From: Pezicula radicicola | Lineage: Eukaryota; Ascomycota; Leotiomycetes; Helotiales; Dermateaceae | DNA length: 64,000 nt | Direction: 5' to 3' | Assembly (NCBI GenBank): GCA_003008705.1 | Contig: PDUO01000042.1 | Span: 64,057 to 128,056 of the forward strand | Part shown: piece by piece, positions 46,152-58,185 of the stretch | How positions within the stretch are numbered: position 1 is the first letter of the stretch | Layout of the letters: every line of letters begins with the position of its first letter | Position numbers and translations under genes: made by a program | The notes under the pieces: generated by a model | The model's input: only the letters and a program-made list of their open reading frames with translations | Database searches by the model: none | What the model was told of the DNA's origin: nothing

Positions 46152-47177
46152 GAGGCGGTGAATGAAGTAGGGGTTGGAGATCAAAGCATGGATGGCTTTG
46201 GGGGATGTTGGGGAAGAAAGAATATAAACTTGTAATATTGCTGGCAGGCTGTGTAATATCTTGCACGAAAATACTAATTTCAAGATGCCTATCCAATTTT
46301 TGACGTCGCATATTTTTTGTGGCAATTATCTATCATGGTACGAGTGGCCCTGTGTTAGCTTCGAATGATTTTTACGCATGGAACTGACATCGGAAAGTTG
46401 AGGCCCAAGGGTACTTCTCAAAGGAAAAGCTCTCCATTGGATGTTAAAATCTCACTTTCCCGAGACATCTAAGCCACATCATTAGATGAATTGAAGCCAA
46501 AGCGTCCTCCAACTGCAGGACGCCTTCGCTATTGGCTCTTCGGTATTCCCGGAAAGTCTACCAAAAGTCAGATGAACAGATCCAGGAAGCCACAGATCTT
46601 ATGCAATTTATTCGCTTCAATGCCGAGATGCGGTAGATCATATAGCCCGATATTGACCGGGTTTCAGTAGGTCACGATTATCGAACATGTCACAATTTAA
46701 GGCCCATTCCTACTTTCCACAATTCCCTTGCAGCTTTCAAACTTCCTTCTGAAAATCGAATTTGTGTTTGTACAGATTAAAAGCATAAGAAAATTCCAAA
46801 TGCCAAGCATATGGGGGAATTTTTTCTTGGTAAAATTCTTTTGGTGCCTCACCTCGTTTGGCATTACTTATTCCTCCTTGGCAAATTTAAGCGAGCTCGA
46901 TACCTTATGCTTTGATCTCCTTATTAACCTCCTGATCAATTCCATCAACCGAGTACAGATTGAGAGGAAAGACTTTATATAAGTATACTAAAGTTCTCCC
47001 CTCAGCTTACGGCAAGGAACTCTCGTTTTTCCCACCAAGTACACTTGTTGGCATCGTTTGTACCTTCCGTACATCCACTCGTTTTGTATTTAGATACACC
47101 TACCTTTATCAACGGAAACCAATTTAAAAACACTGCAAAATGCATACACTTTTAATTATCTTCAAAACAAAAGCAAA
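46152..47177. other. Intergenic region, no gene seen
   Basis: Nothing recognisable in 1 kb. The last 80 bases lead into the GH10 relic. Confidence 0.5.
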
Positions 47178-47832
47178 ATGATTCAAATCAATGCCTTAGC
47201 AGCACTCGCTGCAATCTTCAGCATATCACAGACTATGCCAACCATTGACCGAGTGGAGATTACTGAATGTGCCGTCGGTAATATCAATACTACTATCATC
47301 ACCAAGGGAAAGGCATACTACGGTGCTGCAACAGATAAGAATTGTTTTACAGTTGAAAGTAATACTGCTATCATTCAGGCAGGCTTTGGAAGTGTCGTCC
47401 CTGAGAATAGCCTGAAGTGGGATGCCAGCTAACCAAATTACGGCTTAGATTCAGCAACCTACGCAAAATTAACAATCGGCATGGTAGTCCACGTGAAGAA
47501 ATGGATAGTAGTCGGTATTCCTATTGATGGAATAAGCTCACAATCACACCTCAGCGTTGGTTAAAGTTTAGATGTAAAAGCAGTATTTACCGCACTCGTT
47601 GGATCTAGTGTATCTGAGATTGCCGTCACTGAATTTGATATTATTGAGTGTTGCTGCTATTGACTATGTTGTAGTTACGATTGCTTGTTTGGCTGTTACT
47701 AAGTGTATTGGGATTACTGTTTGGGGTCTTTGGGATCCTCCTGGTTCTTGGAGGGTGGGTAGTACTCTTTTGTTGTTTGATGGGAATTATAAACTTAAGG
47801 ATGCTTATATGGCCGTTTTGGGGGCTTTGTAG
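47178..47832 (+). pseudogene. GH10 endo-beta-1,4-xylanase relic
   Basis: The first part reads MIQINALAALAAIFSISQ as a degraded signal peptide, then KGKAYYGAATDKN and AIIQAGFGSVVPENSLKWDA, a clear GH10 opening. Stops follow. The final part reads [11 protein letters not shown], which is the GH10 nucleophile motif, then [40 protein letters not shown]. The central third, with the WDVVNE acid/base, is missing, and several in-frame stops interrupt the rest. A secreted xylanase gene has thus lost an internal block. Flanking DNA is A-T-rich. Confidence 0.85.
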
Positions 47833-48418
47833 ATGGTACGTTTGAGTTTTAGTAATAGCTAAATGAAGATTTCCCTAGCCAACCCTATAATACCTACTTA
47901 GCAACAAAACAAAATTGCCTACTATGTATATATAAATTTTATGACGTTGTAATTCATTTACAGAGCGTTAACTTGCAGTTCTACGCTAGCGCTCTATAAT
48001 ATTTAAGTAAGGATTTAAATTAGTAGAAACTCTCCAATCTAGACTAGACTAGAATTATTTAAACCAAACTAATACCTAGCGTCTGTATAAGTAGCTACAC
48101 GCTATAAATTTCTAGGACATATTAGAACACTAAATGACGCATTACTAGAAGTTCTTGCAGTGATCTACAGCATCAAGTTTTAAAAATAGCTCTTCAGTCT
48201 AATTAGCAATTAACCTAACGGCTGCGTATATGCAACACATACTCCAAGTTCCACATTCTTAAGAAACCTACTCAATTAACATCTACACCTCAAAACCAGT
48301 ACATATAACAACATCACAACTAGATCCATAATATTAGACTACGAATATTCAAAAACTCCGAAGACATTCGATCAAGAAGAAATATTTAATACCAAGAATA
48401 ACAGCGCTAAAAAAAAGA
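47833..48418. other. A-T-rich intergenic spacer
   Basis: Strongly A-T-rich with many TA steps. No gene. Confidence 0.5.
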
Positions 48419-49208
48419 ATGTCTCCCCACAAATTTTCAAACACACTATGGGCTTCCTATCAAAAGAAAATGTCTGAACCAGAGTGGCACACTAAAGAAT
48501 TAATAGCAGCCTGGGAACATTTGAGCAGCCCAGAGATATCCAAACAAGAAAAAATATCTGATGATGAGTGGGACGTTGATGATATTTTAGACGTCAAAAC
48601 GCCACACTATGGGTGGTCTCAAAGAATGGCTATGGGTCAGTTGGGGACTTGGGGGGACTCCATTTATAGACAGCCACTATCCTGGGATATTATACGCCGA
48701 CATTTTCGTAGGATTCCTCGCTTCACGCCTATAATATCTCATTCAGATATCGAGGAGGAAAGAATGTCAGACTGGAAAGATTTAAATACTCCAAAGACTT
48801 CTCAACGCCCAGTCCCACTCTACAGAACACCCTCCAAACATACAAGAGTCCGGAACCGAGTAAGCTTTTCGAATAACATCTTGAATATATACTTCTGATA
48901 CTAACAACTAGCAGACTACACTAAGAAAACACAAGCAAAGAACGACACCTCCCAAACACAGACAGAAGAATATTAAATGGAGGAAGAGACCTGTTAATAA
49001 TTTTAACATGCTGGTATCAATGTTTGTAATGATGGTCTTGACCACCACTCTTGTAAACGGAGCCGTGGCTGCGGCGCACGAGGAAGTAGCACGAGAGACT
49101 TTTGAGAAACTCGAGAGATTTTATGTGGTTAGTGAAAGGACTGTTGCGGGGGATATTTGGAGGGGGGCAGTGGCTGTAGTTGTACTATTCTCTAGCAAGA
49201 TTTGGTAG
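48419..49208 (+). CDS. Orphan protein with C-terminal hydrophobic segments
   Basis: Two exons (48419-48859 and 48915-49208; 55-base canonical intron, phase 0) give 244 residues starting MSPHKFSNTLWASYQKKMSE. The N-terminal half is polar and acidic (DDEWDVDDILDVKTPHYGW). The middle is basic (TTLRKHKQRTTPPKHRQKNI) and could be a nuclear-localisation-like patch. The end has two hydrophobic stretches (MLVSMFVMMVLTTTLVNGAV and GAVAVVVLFSS). I recognise no family. The clean intron with preserved frame supports a real gene. It lies between a dead xylanase and an alpha-glucosidase in A-T-rich DNA, so it may be a lineage-restricted gene. Confidence 0.5.
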
Positions 49209-50971
49209 GGGTAGGTTAAATGGCAATGGCAATGGTATTTCTGGGATTAAAGGTGTACTGTACCTAGTTTTTCTTCTTAGTAGTTAATGGAAATTACTCG
49301 GGATTTACTCTTGGAGTTTTCACTGTTATTAATTCGAACTGATATTGAAATTTAGTCCCAGTCTCCATGGAAAGTTTGATGTAATAATAATGATATCTAG
49401 CAAATTTCAAGGGCGTGCTATTGTGACAGGGAGTATAATGCTATTAGCCACGCCATGTTGTGTAAACCAGTTACTAGATATCGTGCTAGTAGAAAAAAAC
49501 AAAGCTTCATGATAGTTCCATTTTCACTGATTGACTTGCTATGTACCAGATTACCGGCATGGGTGTGATTTTGCCTTTTTCCTAGGAGCGGAGTTGGGGG
49601 GCCCAGACAGAGGATGCAAAGTGAGAAGTTGGATAGTGACGCATACCAAATTTAATTCATTTGTAAGCAGAGTGAGGAAGTGGATGAGCTGGGCTGTATA
49701 TTTTGCCACTAGCACAAGGGTGTCGTTTGGCAGAGTCGCTTGTATATATTTAGCGAGGGATTTAATGCTAGATCTGCCACTCTCACTCACCACCATCTCG
49801 TAGTAGATTTACCATTCAATATCTAACTACAATTTCGTGTCTTCATAAACCATCCTAGAATGTTATCAGCAGAGCATATAGTACGAAAATGATATAGGTA
49901 GTAGAGACAAAGCAGAACAAGATGCTGCCACTAGACGATGTTCCATGCAGAATGACAGTCGCCAAGGAACTCAGTAATCCACTTGTTATAGGTAAAGTAC
50001 TTAACTTAACTAACTTGAGTAATTCACTTAACTCAAGTGATTTAATACTATTCATCAAAATATTTCATAGAACCAAGCGATTTATGAAGTCACTGCAGGA
50101 ATTGCCGTATGAGGTTTAGTGCATGCTCGGTAGGACGGCATCGTCGCCCATGCTTTCCTTCCTCTGCATCTGGTCCTCCTTTACTACTCAAAGCGTTTCG
50201 CAGAAATTCTCGCTATATCACTACATACTGAGCAATAGTTTTACGTGCTTTTTCGGCGCTTTTTGAAGTTGGTCCTGTTGATCCTTTCTATCCTATGATG
50301 GTGACATCACGCCTGCAGGCGCCATACCAGGGACGAACTCGCGATGAACCCAAAAGCTTCGCGCGGGGTACAACTCCTAACGAAAAGCCACATCGACGCC
50401 GCATCATTAGAATGTTGATATTGAGTCGTGGTGACATATTCACAACGGCTTCTAGAGCTTTGGGCAGCGTTCCAAACAGCTTTATAGGGCTCACTCCTCG
50501 CCGGCCATTATTCTACTCGTGGTTAAAGCCGCTGATTTCTTCGGCCCTATTTGGCCGGATACCTGCTTTCTCGTACCACCTCTCGGCCCGTCTCTAGGTG
50601 GAGAGACTGTAGCTGCATCTCAACATCACAGTAGGTACAACTTGGTGGAGTTGATGTTGTATCCCCCAACCGTGACTGCGGGGTCTGTTGTGGCGGGGTA
50701 AATGCGGAGGAAATTTTACTTACTGCATAGGTGGTCAACAAGCGGCCAAGTATATAAGATGGGAGGCCTCGGAGTGTTTTTGTTACATCTGGCTCTCATC
50801 TGTCCTGTCTATTCCTTTCCGACATCTGAGGGTTTGCCAGTCCTGCAGTCACCAATTGAGATTTATCTCAATTGTCCAGTATTGGTGCGATTCTGTGTCT
50901 GGCTCTTCTCTGTACACCTGACATTTTATTCCTGGAAGCGCTTGCGCAGGAATCCAAAATCTCCTCATACA
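49209..50971. other. Intergenic region with ACTTG-rich tract
   Basis: No supportable gene in 1.7 kb. It holds the fifth ACTTG-rich tract (49985-50045). The final 300 bases are the GH31 promoter; the upstream frame is open to 50702 but lacks a better start. Confidence 0.45.
49985..50045. repeat. ACTTAACTTAACT-rich tract (copy E)
   Basis: Reads gtacttaacttaactaactt then gagtaattcacttaactcaa and gtga, an almost pure run of ACTTA/ACTTG words with some inverted copies. Confidence 0.45.
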
Positions 50972-53900
50972 ATGTTCTGGAGTGTGAATATGAGTTTTGG
51001 GGTCATTGCCCAAGTCGTATGGCTATACAATATTGTGGAAGCAGCGACACCTACGACAAGCTACGGCCCAGTCTTCACGGTTCCTTCGGATGCCGATAAT
51101 AGTGTTCATTTACTTCCGAACATTGATGATCCAGACGCAGTCAATGCTCAGAGTGTGTGCCCTGGTTACACTGCATCAAATGTTGTTCGAACTGGGTACG
51201 GTCTAACTGCAGACCTGAGCCTTGCTGGACCTGCTTGTAATGCATACGGCACTGATGGTACGTATTTTTGATTCATTTTCCTCTTATTTTTAGATGATTT
51301 AGAAGTTACAGTATTTCTTTCCTTTTCTTTCTTTCCAAAAATTCTTCGCTATGCCTCTATCTTGTCTTAGTTCTCCTGGATGCTAGAGCAGGTTAAGCTA
51401 ACATTGAAGTTTTGATAGTTGAGAGCTTAAGTCTTACCGTGGAGTATCAGTCATCTGATCGTCTTCACATCGAAATCACTCCTACATATGTCGACGATAC
51501 CAACAGCACATGGTTTGAGCTTCCCGAAGTGCTAATTCCGAAGCCTGGAATTAATGCAGATGCCAATTCTACTGCTCTCGAGAATGACCTTAACTTCGTC
51601 TGGAGCAACGATCCAACCTTTTCGTTCAGTGTTATACGTCAATCAACCGGCGACGTTTTATTTTCCACCAGTGGAACTCAGATAGTTTTTGAGAACCAAT
51701 TCATCGAATTTGTGAGCGCTTTGCCAGAAAACTACAACTTGTACGGTTTGGGAGAAGTGATTCATGGATTCAGAATGGGAAACAATTTCACTAGGACGCT
51801 CTATGCAGCAGATGCTGGAGATCCAATTGATGGAAATATATATGGCGATCATCCTTTCTACCTGGATACTCGATACTATGAAGTCGACGAGACTACAGCT
51901 AAATTAACTTATGTAGCCAATTCCACAGACACGGATACTTCTGCCACATACGTTTCTTACACTCATGGAGTCTATCTTCGCAACGCACATGGTCAAGAGA
52001 TTTTAATGCAGCCATCAAATATCACATGGAGGACACTGGGTGGAAACATCGACTTGTATTTCTATGCAGGCCCTACTCAGGAGAAGGTCACTAAGTCCTA
52101 TCAATTGAGTGCTACTGGCTTGCCTACAATGCAGCAATACTTCACCTTTGGATATCACCAATGCCGATGGGGCTACGCAAACTGGTCCGAGTTACAAGAT
52201 GTCGTTGATAACTTTGCAAAGTTCGGCATTCCACTCGAGAATATCTGGACAGATATTGACTATATGAATCAGTACCGCGACTTTGAGAATGATCAGAACA
52301 CTTTCCCTTACGACGAAGGCAAGACGTTCCTGTCACAGCTCCATGCAAATGGTCAGCACTACATTCCAATTGTCGACTCAGCAGTGTATATTCCAAATCC
52401 CTTGAATGCAAGTGATGCTTATCCGATTTTCAATCATGGCAACGAGACAAACAGCTTCATGCTGAATCCGGATGGCAGTTTATACATTGGAGCTGTATGG
52501 CCTGGGTACACCGTCTTCCCGGATTGGATTGGTGCAGTCTTGGATGAAGGCGGCGCTTTCGAATGGTGGAAAAATGAGTTGACAACTTGGTACCAAAATA
52601 TTGCGTTCGACGGAATCTGGATTGATATGAGTGAGGTATCTTCATTCTGTGTCGGCTCATGTGGAAGCAACAATGTCACTTTGAATCCAGTGCGTCCTCC
52701 TTTCTTACTTCCAGGCGAGTCAGGAAATATTATCTATGGTTACCCGGAGGGCTTCAATATCACGAATGCTACAGAATACGCATCTGTTTCAGCGGCATCT
52801 AGTAGTGCAGCAGCATCTGCATCATCTGCCGCTGCCTCCACAACAAGTACACAGCCATATATAAAAACGACACCAACACCAGGGGTTCGAGATCTCATCT
52901 ATCCACCATATGTTATCAACAACGTTCAGGGCGCACTAGATGTACATGCCGTAAGCCCTAATGCTACTCATCATGGTGGAACCGTAGAATACGATTTCCA
53001 CAACCTATTTGGCCATCAAATTCTAAACGCAACCTATCACGCACTTCTCAACATTTTCCCAAGCAAGAGACCCTTCATCATCGGACGTTCCACATTTGCC
53101 GGATCTGGAAAATGGGCTGGACACTGGGGAGGTGACAATGCCGTAAGTTTGCAAAATCACAAAACATATAATCCATATTAACCAAAACCTTAGAGTCTCT
53201 GGGCCTACATGTTCTTCTCAATCCCGCAAGCCCTTTCCTTCTCCCTCTTCGGAATCCCCATGTTCGGAGTTGACACCTGCGGATTCAACGGAAACAGCGA
53301 CGAAGAACTCTGTAACAGGTGGATGCAACTATCAGCCTTCTTCCCATTCTACAGAAACCACAACGTTCTTTCTGCTATACCACAAGAACCTTATCGTTGG
53401 GCTTCAGTTATCGATGCTTCTAAATCGGCTATGCAGATTCGTTATTTACTTTTGCCATACATGTATACGCTGTTTTATCTTGCTCATGAGACGGGGAGTA
53501 CAGTTATGAGGGCATTAGCTTGGGAGTTTCTTGATGATCCTAGTCTTGCTAATGCTGATCGCCAGTTTTTACTTGGTGGTATGTATTTTCATTTCCACAT
53601 CCTTCCTCATTCCTCCAATCTCACAGTCGCCTTTTCCCAATCTCCCCCAAAAAGAGAAAACTCAAAAACACTAACACCATTCCCCCCTAGGTTCCCTCCT
53701 AATAACCCCCGTCCTAGCCCAAGGAGCCACCACAGTAGATGGAGTATTCCCCGGTACATCACACGGAGAAATCTGGTACGACTGGTACAACCAATCAGCC
53801 ATTATTTCCTCGCCAGGTCAAAACATAACAATCGAAGCACCACTAGGTCATATACCAGTATATATACGTGGAGGGAGTATCTTACCTACCCAAGAACCTG

Positions 53901-54340
53901 GTATGACTACTTTAGCAAGTAGACAGAATCCTTGGGGTGTTATCGCTGCATTGAATGGCGAGGGGAGTGCTAGTGGGAATTTGTATGTTGATGATGGGGA
54001 GAGTTTGGTTCCTGATAGTACGCTTTTTATTGAGGTATTTTCCTTCCCCCTTCTCTGCTTTTGGTTGAGAGAGGTTTTTGGCTAATAATGAAAATAGTTC
54101 TCACTTACAAATCAAGCCCTATACGCATCCGGTAGAGGAACATATATCGATACAAATCCTCTGGCTAATATAACGATCTTGGGTATAAGGCAAGCTGTTG
54201 GTAATGTTTCATTGAATGGGGTAGGGTTGGATAGCGGATGGGCTTGGAATGAAACTAGTAATGTTCTTAATGTAAAGGGGTTGGAAAATGTTACTTCTAG
54301 TGGAGCTTGGAGTAGTGATTGGGTTTTGAAGTGGAGTTAG
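50972..54340 (+). CDS. Secreted GH31 alpha-glucosidase
   Basis: Five exons give an approximately 950-residue protein with an N-terminal hydrophobic signal (MSFGVIAQVVWLYNIVEAA). GH31 landmarks are all present: ENYNLYGLGEVIHGFRMGNN, FTFGYHQCRWGYANWSELQD, ENIWTDIDYMNQYRDFENDQ, the nucleophile aspartate in FDGIWIDMSEVSSFC, the acid/base aspartate in GRSTFAGSGKWAGHWGGDN, GFNGNSDEELCNRWMQLSAF and PFYRNHN, and the C-terminal VYIRGGSILPTQEPGMTT. Introns occur at about 51258-51410, 53143-53193, 53579-53690 and 54034-54098. A Ser/Ala-rich insert (SVSAASSSAAASASSAAAS) sits between the catalytic residues, as in several fungal maltases. Many N-glycosylation sites fit secretion. It releases glucose from maltose and starch fragments. 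Confidence 0.93.
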
Positions 54341-54687
54341 ATTTGATTGGATTTAAATAAATCTAGGTGAATATGAAATAGTAATTATGTAGTAGCTGCA
54401 TTATTTTAAGTTATCTAATGATAAGGAGGCGAAATAAGTAAGGGGAGTGGTAAGAGACAGACACTTAGAATTTCTGTGAAAAATAAAATCTTAAAAGAGT
54501 TGAACAGTAAGACTTATAACTCATCTATCAAGAACTAATACTCAAAACGATTTATAAAAAGTTTAACATGTCCTACTTACTCCATTTACATATACTAAAT
54601 ACAGCATACCCCCCGTCTCTTCCTCTCCATCACTCACTAAAACAAAATCAATAATTTCATGATTCGGCTGATTCCCCCTGTTCCACA
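54341..54687. other. A-T-rich convergent spacer
   Basis: No gene. It lies between the GH31 stop and the 3' end of the LigB-like gene. Confidence 0.5.
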
Positions 54688-56052
54688 TTAAATCTTAACC
54701 TCAGCAGGAACATCCCCAAATCTAAACTGTGCCCAACTAAAAGACGCCTCAGCAAGGGTCCAAAGTCTCTTTCCTTCATCCTCACCAGCCGCACCGGCAC
54801 CAACATGAATGGGTAACAGATGGTCGAAAGTAGGATGCTATCCCCAATAATTCTCATTAGCATTTACCTTTCTAATAAAATAAAAGAACTCCCCTCTGCT
54901 CACCCGAACAGAACAGAAGGGGGGGAAAGGCAACTTCACAGAGGTGATAAAAAAGTGGGGAAAGGGGTTATGTTTCGAAAGAAACTTACAGCCTGTCTAG
55001 CATCCGGTCTCTTCAGTAAACCAGTCAACCTCTCCTCTCTCCCCTCCACACTTCCCTCAACCGCCTCTTTCAACGCCTGATCAAAAGAAACCGCATACAA
55101 CATCGGTTTCTCACTCCCAAAAGCAAACCTCATATCCCTCAAATTATGCACCGCCATCCCACTAACCACAATCTGAATCCCGTCTTCCCTCAATTTCCTA
55201 AGCGCAGCTCCTAATGCATAATGTTGAGCTGGATTTTCCGTTTTGAAGAGGGAGACTTGGACGATGGGGACGTTTAGGGGATTTTTAGTGGGCGAGAATG
55301 CTACTTTGAAGGCTGCCCATACTCCGTGATCTAGACCTCGGGATGTGGGCTTGGTTTTTATTCCTGCGTCTGTGAGGGCTGTTATGACTTCTTGGGCTAC
55401 TGAGCTGCTGCCAACGTTGGGGAAGGTTTCTTTGTAGTAGTGGGATGGGAAGCCGTAGAAACTTTTTTTTTTGTGTTAATATGCCTCTATTATATTTTGG
55501 GGATATGGAGGGGCGGTTGTTTTGACGGTGAGATGGGAGTAGGAAATGAAGTGAGTAGGTTACTTACTCATAGATCAAATCCGTCATTTCAGAAGTATTA
55601 ACCTCAATAACATCAGATCCGCCTTGCCAGTGACCAGAAAATACAACAACAGCTCTCGGCTTAACTTTTTGCGTGATTTCTCTTCCGATTTTCTGGAGTT
55701 GTGGATAGACGGGGTGATCTTTTTCGTACATGATATTGGGCTATTTTTCTCAATTTATCATTATCAGTCAACCAATTGCTCTCATTTTTCTTCCTTTTTG
55801 AAGAAGTAACAAGTTAAAATAGAAGGGAAAACTTACACCACCATGACTAATGAAATATACCGGAGTACGAGAAGACGAAGTCATGTTTCCCGAGTTGATC
55901 ACCTGACCCGATTTCGAGTGTTGTTTTGGAGACCCGGATGAAATAAAGCTGCGGGCTACAGCTAGGATTTTACTTGGAGAAAGAATGATTGCGATCAGTA
56001 GGACTACAATTGAGATGAGGATAGATGTTGTTCTTATGGTTGGGAGGTTCAT
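54688..56052 (-). CDS. LigB/DODA-type extradiol dioxygenase with N-terminal membrane anchor
   Basis: Four exons encode an extradiol dioxygenase of the LigB/4,5-DOPA-dioxygenase (DODA) family. The core starts RTPVYFISHGG with the first metal histidine, continues PNIMYEKDHPVYPQLQKIG, VVVFSGHWQGGSDVIEV, MTDLIYDFYGFPSHYYKETF, SRGLDHGVWAAFK, GIQIVVSGMAVHNLRD, and ends HPTFDHLLPIHVGAGAAGED and FGDVPAEVKI. The metal-binding histidines are all visible. Unusually, the reading frame starts 55-60 residues upstream with a strong transmembrane stretch (TTSILISIVVLLIAIILSPS), so the enzyme may be membrane-tethered, with the alternative start MTSSSRTP giving a soluble form. Members cleave DOPA or other catechols. 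Exon junctions are canonical. Confidence 0.85.
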
Positions 56053-56690
56053 GAGGTTGTTCGTCCGAGATGTAGAGAGGATTAGATTTGAATGATTTGA
56101 TGTCTGAAGCGAGGCTGATGGATTGGATGATGTGAGCTCTGGTATTGTGAGGATTTATATGCGATGCTGATTCGTGAGGATTCGTAATTTGGGTGTGAGG
56201 CTGGGTAAGCAAGTTTTTTATGGGGCCGTGAGAGGATTGCCAATTAGGATAAGGTCTAAAAGGGGGGTGTGTAAGCATGTGTGTGAGGTTATTTCGACGT
56301 GTTGGCAGTGGGCGGTGGGCGGAGAGCGGAGCGGACTTCGGACTTAATTTGATTTCCGAATTACTGAAATATGTTATTACTTGACAAATGCAGCAAATGG
56401 TAAATGAATTATTAGGTTTGATTTTTGCTTATAGTAGAAAAGGATGTAGTCTTCAGAAGAAATAGGGACATGCATCGAATCAGTGCATCACAATGTCTAC
56501 TAATGGCTGATATGATAAGACTTTTATTTGCGTGGTATGTATGTATTCAACACCAAGTGAAAGAGGACCATGGACATATCCAGATACAGGATCTCTCCAA
56601 ACAAATTCTCGTACAGATCTATTTCATACCGTTAGCATTATTCGACAGAAAGTGCTTCTTGCTTTGCAATTGAAGAAATAGATAGGTATG

Positions 56691-56822
56691 ATCAGGAGTG
56701 TTTGATTAAATATTCGTGTCCACATAGATTTCAGAACAGGTCTGTGAATAATTGCTTTCATCACCTCATAAGGGGAGTGCTGGGGTAAAGTAGGAAAGCA
56801 AGTGCTTACTTTGAAGGGGGAG
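56691..56822. repeat. Direct repeat, copy 1
   Basis: Contains atcaggagtgtttgatt, gtccacatagatttcagaac and aggtctgtgaataattgctt, then tactttgaagggg. It aligns by eye with copy 2 at about 75-80 percent, 337 bases away. Confidence 0.65.
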
Positions 56823-57027
56823 GGAGGAAGATTCGAACTTTCAGTGCCACTCCTCGTGACCCTGATGAGTTGACTAGAAGCTTGCAAATTGTCTTGAGGG
56901 CTTTCGAAAGTCATGAGGCATCGTATAGTTATAAACATGTAGGCCATATTCTTGCACTTGCTTTCTTAGGAGTATTAGCAGTGTTTGATAAACCAATTTT
57001 GCTAAAACTTGTGGGAAGGAGTGTGTA

Positions 57028-57158
57028 ATCAGGAGTGTTTGATTGATATTCTTGTCCACATGGATTTCAGAACAGGTCTGTGAATAATTGCTCTCATCAT
57101 CTCACGAAGGGGGAGGTAGAGTAGTAAAGCAAAGACTTACTTCGAGGGGTTTATTAAA
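57028..57158. repeat. Direct repeat, copy 2
   Basis: Contains atcaggagtgtttgatt, gtccacatggatttcagaac, aggtctgtgaataattgctc and acttcgagggg. It matches copy 1 in order over about 130 bases. Confidence 0.65.
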
Positions 57159-57456
57159 CTTAGATTCGGAGGATAGCTTTGTCGGTATTTCGAGTTTCGT
57201 AGATCTATATCAATCAGTGCATCTCTACCCGGTCCCAGATCAGTCTTGCTCAAACTACCATCAAACTTATCTGCACAAGAGCATCCAGACTGGATCTGTC
57301 ACGTCAAGCATTTACTTCCCAGCCACGACTTGTAGTTGTACCGGTCTTGCATTGATCAGCTATCAGTGAAGATCTTGCAAAATGCCCATATGCTTATCCC
57401 TGCATGACCCAACCGAACCACAGAAAAACGCAAAGCAACCTATCAAATCCCATAAC

Positions 57457-58185
57457 TTAACGGCTCTTGGCCTGGACCTTAATTGGTGCGCCCTTTGCTC
57501 CCTGCTTGCTGGTAATCTTTCCACCCTTCGACGCGCTGGCAGCAGACTTTGCCTTCTCGGCCTTCTTCGTTGCAGCAGCAGCGGCCTTCTTCTCCTTACC
57601 CTCCTTGATGGCTGCCAATCGTGCGGCGGAACGGGCCTCTGGTCGCTGAGTTCGGCGCTCCTTGATAACATCGAGAGAAGCACCAACGATAGCACGCTGG
57701 GACTTGACTGTGCGGCGGGATCGCTTCTTGGCTACTTCCTGTAGGGCGAGATGTATCAGTCTTCATGTCCTCCAGAACCTGCCATTCATCCCAGCGTAGG
57801 CGCAGAATTTGGGGACCGCGGATTGCCATACCTCAGAGATACCCTTCTTGTGTTGTCTGCGGAAGAGAACAGTCCATGCGATACGGCGGGGGTTCTTGCG
57901 CTGGAGGAAGAGGGATTCGGTCTTGCCATTCTGGAAACGGAAAATCTTGGAGTCTCCACGGATGTAGAGCTTGCCCTGTATTTCAAACCCATCAGCAACT
58001 TGTTTTCTTAAGGCCATCCCAATTAACCCCTTCTCAGCCGCAGATATCTTCAATTGCCACCTCCCCTCAATTAACATAACAATTTCCATCGCGCTTCGGC
58101 CGTTTTCGATGGGGGAACAAGCTGTATATCATACCTTTCCAGGGTAGATCTTCTCGCCGGAGAAGGTATCGTCGTAAGTGCGCAT
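57457..58185 (-). CDS. rpl24: 60S ribosomal protein eL24
   Basis: Three exons starting [17 protein letters not shown] encode eL24 of the large ribosomal subunit. After a first intron (about 58134-57978) comes [20 protein letters not shown] with [20 protein letters not shown] and HKKGISE. After the second intron comes [20 protein letters not shown] with [20 protein letters not shown] and a lysine/alanine-rich tail ending [12 protein letters not shown]. The fungal-type N-terminus lacks the archaeal zinc-finger cysteines, as expected. Codon use is strongly biased toward C-ending codons, as in highly expressed fungal genes. The start is divergent from Trm44 over about 260-440 bases, so both may share a promoter. 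Confidence 0.96.

Larger units (their letters stand above)
56053..57456. other. Intergenic region with a diverged direct repeat
   Basis: No gene. Two copies of a roughly 130-base element (56691-56822 and 57028-57158) are annotated separately. Confidence 0.5.

Noticed and set aside
56800..56900. A GTTCGAATC-like word on the minus strand suggesting a tRNA T-arm
   Set aside because: No acceptor stem, D-arm or anticodon arm could be paired around it.
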